Source: an uncultured beta proteobacterium (lineage in GTDB: Bacteria > Pseudomonadota > Gammaproteobacteria > Burkholderiales > Burkholderiaceae_C). Taken from it: DNA of 64,000 nucleotides. The notes under the pieces were generated by a model. That model saw nothing but the letters and a program-made list of their open reading frames with translations, made no database searches and was not told where the DNA came from. Location: contig CAIVXG010000247.1 in the NCBI GenBank assembly GCA_903909815.1, positions 90,336 through 154,335 on the forward strand, read 5' to 3'. This document shows, piece by piece, positions 53,026 to 62,443 of this stretch. Both the position numbers and the translations under genes were made by a program. Positions within the stretch are counted from its first letter, which is position 1. Each line of letters starts with the position of its first letter.

Positions 53026-54222
53026 ATGAGTGCTGTGCCCGCCACGAACCACCTCGATCTGCCTTTTTTCAACGCCGGCCACCAGACCCTGGGACGCGAA
53101 CTTGCCGACTGGGTGGCGCAGCAACAGGTGGACGAGCGCGACGACCGCGCGGCCTGCCGGGAATGGGTGCGCCTGCTGGGCGTTGCCGGCTGGTTGCGCT
53201 ACTGCGTGCCGGCGGAATTCGGCGGTGCACTGCCGCAACTGGACTCGCGGGCACTCGTGATTCTGCGCGAGACCCTGGCCTTCCACTCGCCGCTGGCCGA
53301 CTTTGCCTTTGCCATGCAGGGCCTGGGTAGCGGCGCCATCACCCTGGCTGGCACGCCAGCGCAAAAGCAACGCTACCTGGGCGCCGTGGCGCAGGGCAAG
53401 ATGCTGGCGGCCTTTGCCCTGAGCGAGACCGACGCTGGGTCGGACGCCGGCGCCATGGCGACGCGCGCCATTTGCTCGGGCGCGGAGGTCACCATCGATG
53501 GCAGCAAAACCTGGATCAGCAACGGCGGCATCGCCGACTACTATTGCGTGTTCGCCAAGACCGACCCGCAGGCCGGCACGCGCGGCATCACGGCCTATAT
53601 CGTTGACGCAGACACGCCGGGGCTGGACGACTCGGAGCACATTGAAGTGATGGCGCCGCACCCGCTGGCCACGCTGAAGTTCGCGCAATGCACCATCCCG
53701 GCGAGCGCGCAACTCGGCGAGCTCAACGGCGGCTTCAAGCTGGCCATGCGCACGCTGGACATCTTTCGTGCCTCGGTGGCTGCAGCGGCTTTAGGCATGG
53801 CGCGGCGCGCCCTGGCCGAGGCCCTCTCCTACGCACAGGCGCGCCCCATGTTCGGCCAGCGACTGGCAGACTTTCAGTTGACCCAGGCCCGGCTTGGTGA
53901 GATGGCGGCCCTGATCGACGCCGGCGCCATGTTGACCTACCGTGCCGCCTGGCTGCGCGATTGCGTCGGCGCTGACGTACCCGCTGCGGCCCAGGCCTAT
54001 ACGGCCGCGGCCGCGATGGCCAAGATGTGCGCCACCGAGAACGCGCAACGCGTCATCGACATGGCGCTGCAGATGCACGGCGGCATGGGCGTGAAGGTGG
54101 GCAGCAAGATCGAGAGCCTGTACCGCGACATCCGCGCGCTGCGCATCTACGAGGGCGCGACCGAAGTGCAGCAGCTCATCATCGGCAAGTCCGTGCTCAA
54201 GTCTTTCTCCCCTAAAGCCTGA
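53026..54222 (+). CDS. Acyl-CoA dehydrogenase
   Basis: 398-residue FAD acyl-CoA dehydrogenase. Signature [15 protein letters not shown], then [34 protein letters not shown] and the catalytic-base region [17 protein letters not shown]. It begins one base after the hydratase stop. Probably introduces a double bond into a ring-derived CoA thioester in the lower 2-aminobenzoyl-CoA pathway. Confidence 0.92.
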   Translation: MSAVPATNHLDLPFFNAGHQTLGRELADWVAQQQVDERDDRAACREWVRLLGVAGWLRYCVPAEFGGALPQLDSRALVILRETLAFHSPLADFAFAMQGLGSGAITLAGTPAQKQRYLGAVAQGKMLAAFALSETDAGSDAGAMATRAICSGAEVTIDGSKTWISNGGIADYYCVFAKTDPQAGTRGITAYIVDADTPGLDDSEHIEVMAPHPLATLKFAQCTIPASAQLGELNGGFKLAMRTLDIFRASVAAAALGMARRALAEALSYAQARPMFGQRLADFQLTQARLGEMAALIDAGAMLTYRAAWLRDCVGADVPAAAQAYTAAAAMAKMCATENAQRVIDMALQMHGGMGVKVGSKIESLYRDIRALRIYEGATEVQQLIIGKSVLKSFSPKA

Positions 54223-54232
54223 AGGGAAAGCC

Positions 54233-55870
54233 ATGTCCCCGTCCGCCCAGACCGACCGCTTTGTGCACGACCAGTTGCCGCCGCTTGAACAGTGGCCCGA
54301 GCTGCTGTACAGCACGCCCGAGCTGCAGGCACTTCAGCAGGCGCCGCACTTGAACCTGGTACGCGAGCTGCTGGACCGCGCCGCTGAGAAGGGATTTGCC
54401 GATCGACCCCTGCTGCGCTCGCCCGCCCGCACACTGAGCTACGCCCAGACGCGCGAGCAGGTGGACCGCATGGCCCAGGTGCTGCAGGACTTGGGTCTGT
54501 TGCCGGGCAACCGGGTGCTGCTGCGCGGCGGCAACTCCATCGCCATGGCGCTGGCCTGGCTGGCCGTGGTGAAGTGCGGCCTGATTGCGGTGGCGACCAT
54601 GCCGCTGCTGCGCGCCAAGGAACTGGGCGAGATCATCGCCAAGGCCGAGCCCGCAGTCGCGCTGTGCGACGCCAAGCTGCTGCAGGAACTGCAGCTGGCG
54701 CAGGTGCAGCAGCCGGTATTGAAAACCATTGTTCCCTTCAACGACGATGCGAACCCGGCTTCGCTGGAGTCCCTGGCGGCAGGCAAATCAGGACTGATCA
54801 GTGCCTGCCCCACGGCTGGCGACGACATCGCGCTGTTGGTCTTCACCTCGGGCACGACCGGCAAGCCGAAGGCCGCGGTGAGCACGCACCGCGACGTACT
54901 GGCGGCCTGCGAGACCTGGCCGCGCCATGTGCTGCAAGCCCGCGCTGACGACATCGTCATGGGCTCGCCCCCACTGGCCTTTTCCTTTGGCCTGGGGGGG
55001 CTGCTGATCTTCCCGATGTGGGCCGGGGCCTCGGTCTACTTCCCCGACATTCCCTACACGCCGCAGGCCATGGCGCGGCTGATCTTTGACACGGGTGCGA
55101 CCATCTGCTACACCGCTCCGACCTTTTACCGCCAGCTCGCGTCCTGCATGCAGGTCGAGGCGGCACAGCGGGCCAGTCCCTCGGCGTTGCGGCTTTGCGT
55201 CAGTGCCGGAGAAGGTCTGCCGGACGCGACGCGCCAGCTCTGGAAAGAGGCCACGGGCATCGAACTGCTCGACGGCATCGGTGCGACCGAAATGTTCCAC
55301 ATCTTCGTCTCGTCGCCACCGGACGCGGTGCGCCGCGGCGCCATCGGCCGTGTGGTGCCCGGCTACGTGGCCAAGGTGGTGGACGAGCAAGGGCAGGAGC
55401 TGCCGCGCGGCGGCGTCGGGCGCCTGGCGGTGAAGGGTCCGACGGGGTGCCGCTACATGGGCGACGCGCGTCAGGGCGGCTACGTGCAGGCCGGCTGGAA
55501 CTACCCTGGCGACGCCTTCCTGCAGGACGTGGACGGCTACTTCTTCTACCAGTCGCGCGCCGACGACATGATCATCACCGCCGGCTACAACGTCGGCGCG
55601 CCCGAGGTGGAGGACGCCTTGCTGCGGCACCCGGCCGTGGCCGAATGCGGCGTCATCGGCCGTCCCGACGAGGCGCGCGGCATGATCGTGAAGGCCTTTT
55701 GCGTGCTGAAAAGCGGATTGCATGGCGACGCCGCGCTGGTCACGGAACTGCAGGACCATGTCAAGGCCAGTATCGCGCCTTTCAAATACCCGCGCGAGAT
55801 CGAGTTTGTGCCCTCGCTGCCACGCACCGAGACCGGAAAACTTCAACGCTTCAAGCTCAAACAACTATGA
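54233..55870 (+). CDS. abmG: 2-aminobenzoate-CoA ligase (benzoate-CoA ligase family)
   Basis: 545-residue ANL ligase. P-loop VFTSGTTGKPKAAVSTH, LLDGIGATEMFHIFVSSPPD and SRADDMIITAGYNVGAPEVE are typical of the benzoate/aminobenzoate-CoA ligase group; the catalytic lysine is in RTETGKLQRFKLKQL. In an operon with the aminobenzoyl-CoA pathway genes and just before the kyn genes, so anthranilate is the natural substrate. Symbol by analogy with Azoarcus evansii. Confidence 0.88.
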   Translation: MSPSAQTDRFVHDQLPPLEQWPELLYSTPELQALQQAPHLNLVRELLDRAAEKGFADRPLLRSPARTLSYAQTREQVDRMAQVLQDLGLLPGNRVLLRGGNSIAMALAWLAVVKCGLIAVATMPLLRAKELGEIIAKAEPAVALCDAKLLQELQLAQVQQPVLKTIVPFNDDANPASLESLAAGKSGLISACPTAGDDIALLVFTSGTTGKPKAAVSTHRDVLAACETWPRHVLQARADDIVMGSPPLAFSFGLGGLLIFPMWAGASVYFPDIPYTPQAMARLIFDTGATICYTAPTFYRQLASCMQVEAAQRASPSALRLCVSAGEGLPDATRQLWKEATGIELLDGIGATEMFHIFVSSPPDAVRRGAIGRVVPGYVAKVVDEQGQELPRGGVGRLAVKGPTGCRYMGDARQGGYVQAGWNYPGDAFLQDVDGYFFYQSRADDMIITAGYNVGAPEVEDALLRHPAVAECGVIGRPDEARGMIVKAFCVLKSGLHGDAALVTELQDHVKASIAPFKYPREIEFVPSLPRTETGKLQRFKLKQL

Positions 55871-56259
55871 AAACACTCCAACCGTCCGGCTGGGCCCAGG
55901 CTCGCGGCTATGCCAATGGCGTGGCGGCGCGCGGCACGCAGATCTTCGTCGGCGGCCAGATCGGCTGGAACGCGCAGCAGCAGTTCGAGTCCGACGACTT
56001 CATCGCCCAGACCGCGCAAACGCTGCGCAACGTGCTGGCTGTGCTGCACGAAGCCGGCGCGGGGCCTGAGCATATGGCGCGCATGACCTGGTACGTGGTG
56101 GACCGCGTCGAGTACAACGCGCGCCTGAAGGAACTGGGGCAGGTGTACCGCGAGGTGATGGGGCGGAACTTTCCGGCCATGAGCTGCGTGCAGGTGGCCG
56201 GCCTGATGGAAGAGCGCGCTAAGGTGGAGATCGAGGTCACGGCTGTGTTGCCAGACTGA
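55867..56259 (+). CDS. RidA-family imine/enamine deaminase
   Basis: 130 residues from ATG 55867 (MKTLQPSGWAQARGYANG), overlapping the ligase stop as ATGA. RidA features are IFVGGQIGWN, QTLRNVLAVLHEAGAGPEHM, MSCVQVAGLMEERAKVEIEV. The aminobenzoyl-CoA pathway yields an amino-cyclohexene (enamine) product, so this member may hydrolyse it and release ammonia. General RidA housekeeping is the alternative. Confidence 0.88.
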   Translation: MKTLQPSGWAQARGYANGVAARGTQIFVGGQIGWNAQQQFESDDFIAQTAQTLRNVLAVLHEAGAGPEHMARMTWYVVDRVEYNARLKELGQVYREVMGRNFPAMSCVQVAGLMEERAKVEIEVTAVLPD

Positions 56260-56266
56260 GCCACGG

Positions 56267-56320
56267 TCGTCATGGCTCCTCGCAATGACGGGAACATGAT
56301 GTTGCGCTCGCAATGACGCG
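56267..56320. repeat. REP-like repeat between ridA and kynU, copy 7
   Basis: GTCGTCATGGCTCCTCGCAA followed by TGACGG, and a second arm GCTCGCAATGACGCG (56306-56320). Diverged unit in the 102-base gap. Confidence 0.65.
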
Positions 56321-56361
56321 GATTTGAACCAAGGCAAAAGTAGCAAGGACCAAGTAGCACC

Positions 56362-57654
56362 ATGAAGACTCTTTACGACTGCCAGCAACTCGACCTGAAG
56401 GACCGGCTGCGTCCACTGCGCGCGCAATTTGAGCTACCGCCGGGCGTGGTCTACCTGGACGGCAACTCGCTGGGCGTGCTGCCCCGAGCCACGGCGGCGC
56501 GCGTCGCCGAGGTGGTGACGCAGGAGTGGGGTCAGGGCCTGATCCGCTCCTGGAACAGCGCCGGCTGGTTTAACCTGCCGCAGCGACTGGGCGACCAAAT
56601 CGCCACGCTGGTGGGCGCTGGTCCGGGCGAGGTCGCGGCCACCGACAGCACTTCCATCAACCTGTTCAAGGTGCTGAGTGCGGCCCTGTCCATCGTGGCG
56701 CAGGACGCGCCCGAACGCCGTCGCGTGCTGAGCGAACGCAGCAACTTCCCCACCGACCTGTACATCGCCCAGGCCCTGTGCCGGGAGCGCGGCTTCACCC
56801 TGGAGCTGGTGGAAGAGGGGGAGATCGCCGACCAACTTGACGCCGGCCTGGCCGTGCTGATGCTCACCCATGTGAACTACCGCACCGGCGCCATGCACGA
56901 CATGGCGGGCCTCACGGCGGCAGCGCACGCTGCGGGCGCGCTCACGGTGTGGGACCTGGCGCACAGCGCCGGCGCCGTACCGGTGGCGCTGAACGCGTCC
57001 CAGGCCGACTTCGCCGTCGGCTGCGGCTACAAATACCTCAACGGCGGCCCCGGCGCCCCGGCCTTTGTATGGGTGAACCCGGTGCACGCCGAGCGCTTTT
57101 GGCAGCCGCTGGCCGGCTGGTGGGGTCACGCCGCGCCCTTTGAATTCAGTCCCGAGTACCGGCCCGCGCCCGGCATCAACCGCTACCTGTGCGGCACGCA
57201 ACCCATCATCAGTCTGGCGGCGCTGGAATGCGGTCTCGAGGTATTCAGGCAGGCGCAGGCGTTGGGCGGCATGCTGGCCTTGCGCGCCAAGTCGCTGGCG
57301 CTCACCGACCTGTTCATCGAGCTGGTGGCGCAGCGCTGTGCAGGCCATGGGCTGGGGCTGGCGACGCCGTTGGAGCACGCGCGGCGCGGCTCGCAGGTCT
57401 GTCTCACCCGGGAGTACGACACCCACGGCCAATCCGGCGCCTACGCCATCGTGCAGGCGCTGATTGCGCGGGGCGTGATCGGCGACTTCCGTGCAGGCGA
57501 CGGCACGCAGCACAAGGACATCCTGCGCTTTGGCTTCACTCCGCTGTATATCGGTTTCGAGGAGGCCTGGCGGGCGGTGGAACAGCTCGGCCAGGTGCTC
57601 GACAGCGGAGAATGGCGGCGCGCCGAATTCAACCGGTCGCACGCAGTAACCTGA
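56362..57654 (+). CDS. kynU: Kynureninase
   Basis: PLP enzyme that splits kynurenine into anthranilate and alanine. N-terminal [16 protein letters not shown] and the PLP lysine region [19 protein letters not shown] are diagnostic; the DLAHSAGA aspartate is also present. 430 residues, full length. It supplies anthranilate to the ligase encoded just upstream. Confidence 0.95.
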   Translation: MKTLYDCQQLDLKDRLRPLRAQFELPPGVVYLDGNSLGVLPRATAARVAEVVTQEWGQGLIRSWNSAGWFNLPQRLGDQIATLVGAGPGEVAATDSTSINLFKVLSAALSIVAQDAPERRRVLSERSNFPTDLYIAQALCRERGFTLELVEEGEIADQLDAGLAVLMLTHVNYRTGAMHDMAGLTAAAHAAGALTVWDLAHSAGAVPVALNASQADFAVGCGYKYLNGGPGAPAFVWVNPVHAERFWQPLAGWWGHAAPFEFSPEYRPAPGINRYLCGTQPIISLAALECGLEVFRQAQALGGMLALRAKSLALTDLFIELVAQRCAGHGLGLATPLEHARRGSQVCLTREYDTHGQSGAYAIVQALIARGVIGDFRAGDGTQHKDILRFGFTPLYIGFEEAWRAVEQLGQVLDSGEWRRAEFNRSHAVT

Positions 57655-57666
57655 TGGGCGGCGCAG

Positions 57667-57731
57667 TCGTCATTGCGAACGAACCTAAGCAATCCATGTT
57701 GCCACGTCGCGACAGCTCCTCGCAATGACGG
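57667..57731. repeat. REP-like repeat between kynU and kynA, copy 8
   Basis: GTCGTCATTGCGAAC (57667), AAGCAATCCATG (57687) and CTCCTCGCAATGACGG (57716-57731). A clear member of the family, in the 176-base gap. Confidence 0.75.
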
Positions 57732-57830
57732 TAGCGGTGTCTGGCGCGAATGCAGTTTCGACCGCTGAAGCACAGGACTCGCAGCGACGGACGTTTTTCC
57801 GTAGCATGAGAACATTGAAAAGGGGACTCC

Positions 57831-58682
57831 ATGAATTCGCCAGAAAAGCATACTGAGACCATCGTGCGCGAGGAACGCGCTCAGCTCGATTTCAGCCAGT
57901 CCATGAGCTACGGCGACTACCTCCATCTGGACGCCATCCTGAACGCGCAGGCGCCGCTCTCGCCGGACCACAACGAGATGCTGTTCATCGTGCAGCACCA
58001 GACCAGCGAGCTGTGGATGAAGCTCATGCGCCACGAGCTTGGTGCCGCCATCGCCGCCATGGCCGCAGATGATCTGGGTTCGGCGTTTAAGATGCTGGCG
58101 CGCGTGAGCAAGATCATGGAGCAGTTGGTCCACGCCTGGGACGTTCTGGCCACCATGACGCCGCCCGAATACAGCGCCATCCGCCCCTTTCTGGCCAACT
58201 CAAGCGGCTTTCAGAGCTACCAGTACCGCTGCATCGAGTTCGCCCTGGGCAACAAGAACGCCGCCATGCTCAAGCCGCACGCCCACCGCCCGGATCTGCT
58301 GGTCCATGTGCAGGCGGCTTATCAGGCGCCTTCGCTCTACGACGAAGCCCTGCGCTTGCTGGCGCGCCGCGGCATCCCCGTTCCTGTCAGCCACACCGGG
58401 CGTGACTGGACCCAGCCCTATGTGGCCAGCGATGCCGTGGAACAGGCCTGGCTGCAGGTCTACCGCGACCCGAAACACCATTGGGACCTGTACCAGCTGG
58501 GTGAAGAGTTGACGGACCTGGAAGACGCCTTCCGCCTCTGGCGTTTTCGCCACGTCACCACGGTGGAGCGTGTCATCGGTTTCAAGCGTGGCACCGGCGG
58601 CACCGGCGGCGTGAGCTACCTGCGCAAGATGCTCGACGTCGTGCTGTTCCCCGAGATCTGGACGCTGCGCACCTCGCTGTGA
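57831..58682 (+). CDS. kynA: Tryptophan 2,3-dioxygenase
   Basis: Haem enzyme opening the indole ring of tryptophan to N-formylkynurenine. [20 protein letters not shown], the distal haem-His region [20 protein letters not shown], and [11 protein letters not shown] are diagnostic. 283 residues, normal for bacterial TDO. First enzymatic step of the kynurenine route assembled here. Confidence 0.96.
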   Translation: MNSPEKHTETIVREERAQLDFSQSMSYGDYLHLDAILNAQAPLSPDHNEMLFIVQHQTSELWMKLMRHELGAAIAAMAADDLGSAFKMLARVSKIMEQLVHAWDVLATMTPPEYSAIRPFLANSSGFQSYQYRCIEFALGNKNAAMLKPHAHRPDLLVHVQAAYQAPSLYDEALRLLARRGIPVPVSHTGRDWTQPYVASDAVEQAWLQVYRDPKHHWDLYQLGEELTDLEDAFRLWRFRHVTTVERVIGFKRGTGGTGGVSYLRKMLDVVLFPEIWTLRTSL

Positions 58683-58692
58683 AAGGCCCGCC

Positions 58693-59433
58693 ATGACCGA
58701 AGACCTGTCCGTGCTGAGCCGCAGCGCCAGCGCACCGGATTGCACGCTGCGCTACGGGCCTGAGCCGGATCAGGTGGCTGACGTACGCACTGGCGTGCGC
58801 GGCGCGCAGTTGCCCTTGATTGTGCTGATCCACGGTGGCTTCTGGAAGCCGGCCTACGACCGCTCCCATGCCCAGCCCATGGCGCAGGCGCTGGCCGCTG
58901 ACGGCTGGAGCGTGCTCACGCTCGAGTACCGTCGCATTCCGGGCCAGCCCGACGCCATGTTGCAGGACATCGTCGGGGCGATTCGTGAACTGCCCGGAAC
59001 AATCGACAATCACAACGGGCAACTGCTGCTGGTGGGGCATTCGGCCGGTGGTCATCTGGTGCTGTGGGCGGCGGCGAATGCCGTGTCGGATGCACTGTGC
59101 GGCGTGCTGGCGCTGGCGCCGGTGGCGGATCTGGAACTGGCGCAGCGCCTGAATCTGGGCGATGGCGCCGTGCTGAGATTTTTGGGTGTGGCTGCGGCCG
59201 ACCGCGCTGACGTCGACCCGATGCGCTTGGCGGCGCCGACGATTGCGGTGACGGTGTTGCATGGGGAACTGGATGAGGTCGTGCCGCTGGCGGTGGCGCA
59301 GTCCTACTGCGCGGCCTGTCCAAACACCAGGCTGGCGCTGTTGGACTGCGCCGGGCACTTTGCGCTCATCGATCCGTTGAACGGCGCCTGGAAGGAGCTC
59401 CTTAGGGAACTCGAGCGGCTGTCGCGCGATTGA
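58693..59433 (+). CDS. Alpha/beta hydrolase, probable N-formylkynurenine formamidase
   Basis: 246 residues. HGGFW oxyanion motif (LIVLIHGGFWKPAYD), nucleophile in GHSAGGH, Asp in LHGELDEVVP and His in CAGHFALIDP. This HGGxW esterase type includes eukaryotic kynurenine formamidases. Ten bases after kynA, it fills the missing second step of the kynurenine route. The cyclase-family gene at 34855 is a competing candidate. Confidence 0.85.
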   Translation: MTEDLSVLSRSASAPDCTLRYGPEPDQVADVRTGVRGAQLPLIVLIHGGFWKPAYDRSHAQPMAQALAADGWSVLTLEYRRIPGQPDAMLQDIVGAIRELPGTIDNHNGQLLLVGHSAGGHLVLWAAANAVSDALCGVLALAPVADLELAQRLNLGDGAVLRFLGVAAADRADVDPMRLAAPTIAVTVLHGELDEVVPLAVAQSYCAACPNTRLALLDCAGHFALIDPLNGAWKELLRELERLSRD

Positions 59434-59641
59434 GGCGCGTCGCAGGCATCAAGGGTAGTAGACCCCAGCATGACAGTGTCGGCCTTTGAGCCGCATGCGG
59501 GTTCAAAGAGGTCACGTTGGAGTTTAGGGTTCCGCGCCAATTTTGCGCCCATTTGATGGGTGCCGGTTGCGAAGACCGGGGAATTCACGGGAAGCGAAAT
59601 GGAGCGTGTTAGAGGGAAACGGGCATATTCAGAAAGTGGTG

Positions 59642-59663
59642 TGAAACCCCTCGAGGGGTTTCA
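59642..59663. repeat. Perfect 22-base palindrome
   Basis: TGAAACCCC-TCGA-GGGGTTTCA: two 11-base arms with no spacer. No T-run follows directly, so it is either a cruciform/protein site or an unusual terminator after the kyn genes. Confidence 0.6.
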
Positions 59664-59752
59664 TACGGCAGCGGTCGTAACTTTGAAAAATGCGCCGTCA
59701 ACTAAATATATCTAACAAAATCAAAGAGTTACGTGAAATTGTTTGGTTAGGC

Positions 59753-59771
59753 AGGTGTAAAAAAGTAGTAC
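59753..59771 (+). repeat. 19-base direct repeat, right copy
   Basis: Exact copy of the repeat at 26628-26646, same orientation, about 33 kb away, with related sequence just upstream (CTAACAAAATCAA). Confidence 0.8.
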
Positions 59772-59793
59772 CATTCGCCGCTACTACTTTTTT
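59759..59793. terminator. Bidirectional terminator hairpin
   Basis: AAAAAAGTAGTA (59759-59770) pairs perfectly with TACTACTTTTTT (59782-59793), loop 11 bases. Arms and A/T runs fit a terminator working in both directions; equivalent to the hairpin after the tRNA. Confidence 0.65.
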
Positions 59794-59959
59794 CGACAAG
59801 AATTGCCAAAAGCCCAGTTGCCGTTTGTAAATTTGACCAACAGCCGCGCATCACTCGGCAAGTAGGAAACTGAGATAGCTGCTGTCGCAGGCGCTTGATT
59901 TCCCCGTCTGTAACCACCCTAGAAACACAGGACTCACATGATGTGAGTTACAAACCACT

Positions 59960-60940
59960 ATGCAATACCGACGCCTCGGCCGCAGCGGCCTGCAACTCTC
60001 CGAACTCTCCTTGGGCTCCTGGGTTACCTACCACAACCAGGTTGACACCAAAGCTGCATCGGAAATGCTGGCCGCAGCCAAAGATGCTGGAGTCAACTTC
60101 TTTGACAACGCCGAAGCCTATGCACAGGGGCAAAGCGAAGTGGTGATGGGTGCGGCCTTTAAGGCCCTGAAGTGGGCTCGCTTGGACTACGTCGTCTCTA
60201 CCAAGTTTTACTGGGGCCTGGAAACACCTGGCCTAAAGGTGAACAAGCGCAACACCCTGAACCGCAAGTACCTCTCGCAGGCGATTGATGGTTCCCTGAA
60301 GCGCATGCAGCTCGATTTTATTGACCTGGTTTTCTGCCACCGCCCCGACCCGCTCACCCCGATTGAAGAGACCGTGTGGGCCATGAGCGACATGATCACT
60401 CGGGGCAAAGCCTTGTACTGGGGCACCAGTGAATGGAGCGCGGCTGACATTCGCGCAGCCTACGAGATCGCCGAGCGCCACCACTTGCACAAGCCAGTGA
60501 TGGAGCAGCCGCAGTACAACCTGTTTCACTGTACGCGCGTGGAGCAAGAATACAGCCGCCTGTACGATGACATGCAACTGGGACTGACAACCTGGAGCCC
60601 TTTGGCTTCGGGCTTGCTGACCGGCAAGTACCGCGATGGCGTGCCAGTGGGCAGCCGCGGTGCGATGGGTGAAATGAGCTTTTTGTTGCCCGGTTTGACC
60701 GATGCCGCCAAAAATGCCGCAGTTGGGCAGCTCAGCGAAATTGCAACAGAGTTGGGAGGCAACGTAGCCCAGTTGGCCATCGCTTGGGTCAATAAAAACC
60801 CGCGCGTCAGTACCGTGATTCTGGGTGCAAGCAAGCTGAGCCAGTTGCAGGACAACCTGGGCGCTTTGGAGCTCACGCCTAAGCTCACACCAGAGGTGAT
60901 GGCCCGAATCGCCGCCATTTGCAAGCCACTGTTGACCTAA
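59960..60940 (+). CDS. Aldo/keto reductase, potassium-channel-beta/YghZ type
   Basis: 326-residue (beta/alpha)8 NADPH oxidoreductase. Catalytic tetrad visible: Asp and Tyr in [15 protein letters not shown], Lys in VVSTKFYWG, His in [11 protein letters not shown]. The [13 protein letters not shown] segment is typical of the channel-beta/YghZ branch, which reduces small aldehydes. First gene right of the repeat hairpin, with its own unlinked position. Confidence 0.9.
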   Translation: MQYRRLGRSGLQLSELSLGSWVTYHNQVDTKAASEMLAAAKDAGVNFFDNAEAYAQGQSEVVMGAAFKALKWARLDYVVSTKFYWGLETPGLKVNKRNTLNRKYLSQAIDGSLKRMQLDFIDLVFCHRPDPLTPIEETVWAMSDMITRGKALYWGTSEWSAADIRAAYEIAERHHLHKPVMEQPQYNLFHCTRVEQEYSRLYDDMQLGLTTWSPLASGLLTGKYRDGVPVGSRGAMGEMSFLLPGLTDAAKNAAVGQLSEIATELGGNVAQLAIAWVNKNPRVSTVILGASKLSQLQDNLGALELTPKLTPEVMARIAAICKPLLT

Positions 60941-61081
60941 AGACTTGCAGAAATTGGACAAGGCGGCCCATCTTTGCGCTAGGGTTTTCACCAAGACTCG
61001 GTCTGAGGTTCTCACTTGTCCCCGGCGATGGGGCCGGACCTGCCGCGTTCGTGGGCGCTACAGACCTGCTGCCACATCACA

Positions 61082-61113
61082 CGCCAACCGTCAACGCCCC
61101 CCTGTGGTTGGCG
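61082..61113. other. Inverted repeat between convergent genes
   Basis: CGCCAACC (61082-61089) and GGTTGGCG (61106-61113) form an eight-base-pair stem. It lies between the 3' ends of two convergent genes and could contribute to termination, though no T-run follows. Confidence 0.3.
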
Positions 61114-61154
61114 CCAATTACCTTCTTAGCGCTATTTCAAAGCGATCCAAACAC

Positions 61155-62318
61155 TCAAACCTTGACGAACCAGCGCTTGCGCCACATCAGCCAGGCTACG
61201 CTAAACATCAACAGGTTGAAGGCCAGCGCAAACAACAAGGAAGCGTTGACTGGCGCGAGCGGCAGTGCCTGCAGCGGCGCAAACAGCACCGCCTTGAGAG
61301 CCAGCGGCGGCCCAGTGGGCTGGTCGAACTTGATGTAGACCAGCAGCTTGCCGATGACGCCCGACAGGGCAAACAGGAACAGCGCATTCATGCCGTAGAT
61401 CACCAGGGGCTTGAAGCAGCGGGCCGATGCATCGCGCAACTTGCCACTGTCGGCGGCGTCCAACAGCCAGTAGAACGCCGAGAACGTCAACAGCGCCCAG
61501 CCCGTCATGAAGACGCAATAGGATACAGTCCATAGGCTCTTGTTGATGGGCATCAGCGTGCTGTCCAGCATCGCCCCCAGCCACAGACAGGCGAGGCCAG
61601 CCAGCACCATCCACACGGTCTGCGCGGCCTTGTTGGCGCCGCGCTGGAGCAGCCATTGCCCGGTGAGCGCTCCGAACAAGAGGCTGGCTATGGCAGGCAG
61701 CGTGCTGACCAGCCCTTCCGGGTCCCAGATTTTTGACGATACCCACAAGTGGCGCCCCATCAGCCAGCGATCAACAAACGCACCCGCGTCGCGGCCCGGC
61801 TCCAGCACACCCGCCGCCACCACGCCCTGGGCGTCGGGCACGGGCAGGCCCAGCATCAGACCGGTGTACAGCACGAACAGGGCCGCGATGGCGGCACACT
61901 GCCGGCGCCAACCGGCGTAGACGACGATGGGCGCGGCCACCAGGGTGCAAAGCGCAATGCGCTGCAGCACGCCCGGTATGCGCACCGTGGCGAAGTTGAA
62001 GTAGGGGAACAGGTTCAACGCAAAACCAATGGCGAAGACCCACAGTGCTCGCACGCACAGCTTGTGCAACCGCTGCGAGCGCGGCACACCCTGCGCCAGC
62101 AAGTGCGACAACGACAAGGACATCGACACGCCGCTGATGAACAGGAAGAACGGGAAGACCCAGTCGGTGAAGGTCCAGCCGTTCCACTGAGCGTGTTCGA
62201 GCTGCGGGTACAGGTGGTTCCAGTCGCCAGGGTTGTTCACCAGCATCATGGCGGCAATGGTGAAGCCGCGAAAGGCGTCCAGCGAACTCAGGCGGTCAGG
62301 TTGGAGGCGGTTGGGCAT
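61155..62318 (-). CDS. NagX/HGSNAT-like membrane acyltransferase (DUF5009 type)
   Basis: 387 residues with about ten hydrophobic helices. The diagnostic N-terminus is RLSSLDAFRGFTIAAMMLVN, followed by LEHAQWNGWTFTDWVFPFFL, whose His is the likely acetyl-transfer residue. Relatives acetylate sugars (heparan glucosaminide in animals; unclear in bacteria). No sugar-utilisation genes are adjacent. Confidence 0.88.
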   Translation of the reverse strand: MPNRLQPDRLSSLDAFRGFTIAAMMLVNNPGDWNHLYPQLEHAQWNGWTFTDWVFPFFLFISGVSMSLSLSHLLAQGVPRSQRLHKLCVRALWVFAIGFALNLFPYFNFATVRIPGVLQRIALCTLVAAPIVVYAGWRRQCAAIAALFVLYTGLMLGLPVPDAQGVVAAGVLEPGRDAGAFVDRWLMGRHLWVSSKIWDPEGLVSTLPAIASLLFGALTGQWLLQRGANKAAQTVWMVLAGLACLWLGAMLDSTLMPINKSLWTVSYCVFMTGWALLTFSAFYWLLDAADSGKLRDASARCFKPLVIYGMNALFLFALSGVIGKLLVYIKFDQPTGPPLALKAVLFAPLQALPLAPVNASLLFALAFNLLMFSVAWLMWRKRWFVKV

Positions 62319-62443
62319 GGCGGGTGTCCAGGGGGTGGCGGGGCAACGCCATTATCATCAAGCGCTGAGGCTTTGCACACGACGCCTCCCGCCACGTCCG
62401 CCGGTCCGGGCGAGTGCGGCGCGGGCTTGCGCCACCTCTTGCC

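Larger units (their letters stand above)
59434..59959. other. Gene-free stretch with two strong inverted repeats
   Basis: 526 bases without a supportable gene, with AT-rich segments. It holds the palindrome at 59642-59663 and the repeat-associated hairpin at 59759-59793. The region marks the end of the catabolic part. Confidence 0.6.

Noticed and set aside
59304..59588. Small minus-strand frame at the end of the kyn cluster
   Set aside because: Overlaps the end of the hydrolase gene antisense and has no recognisable features.
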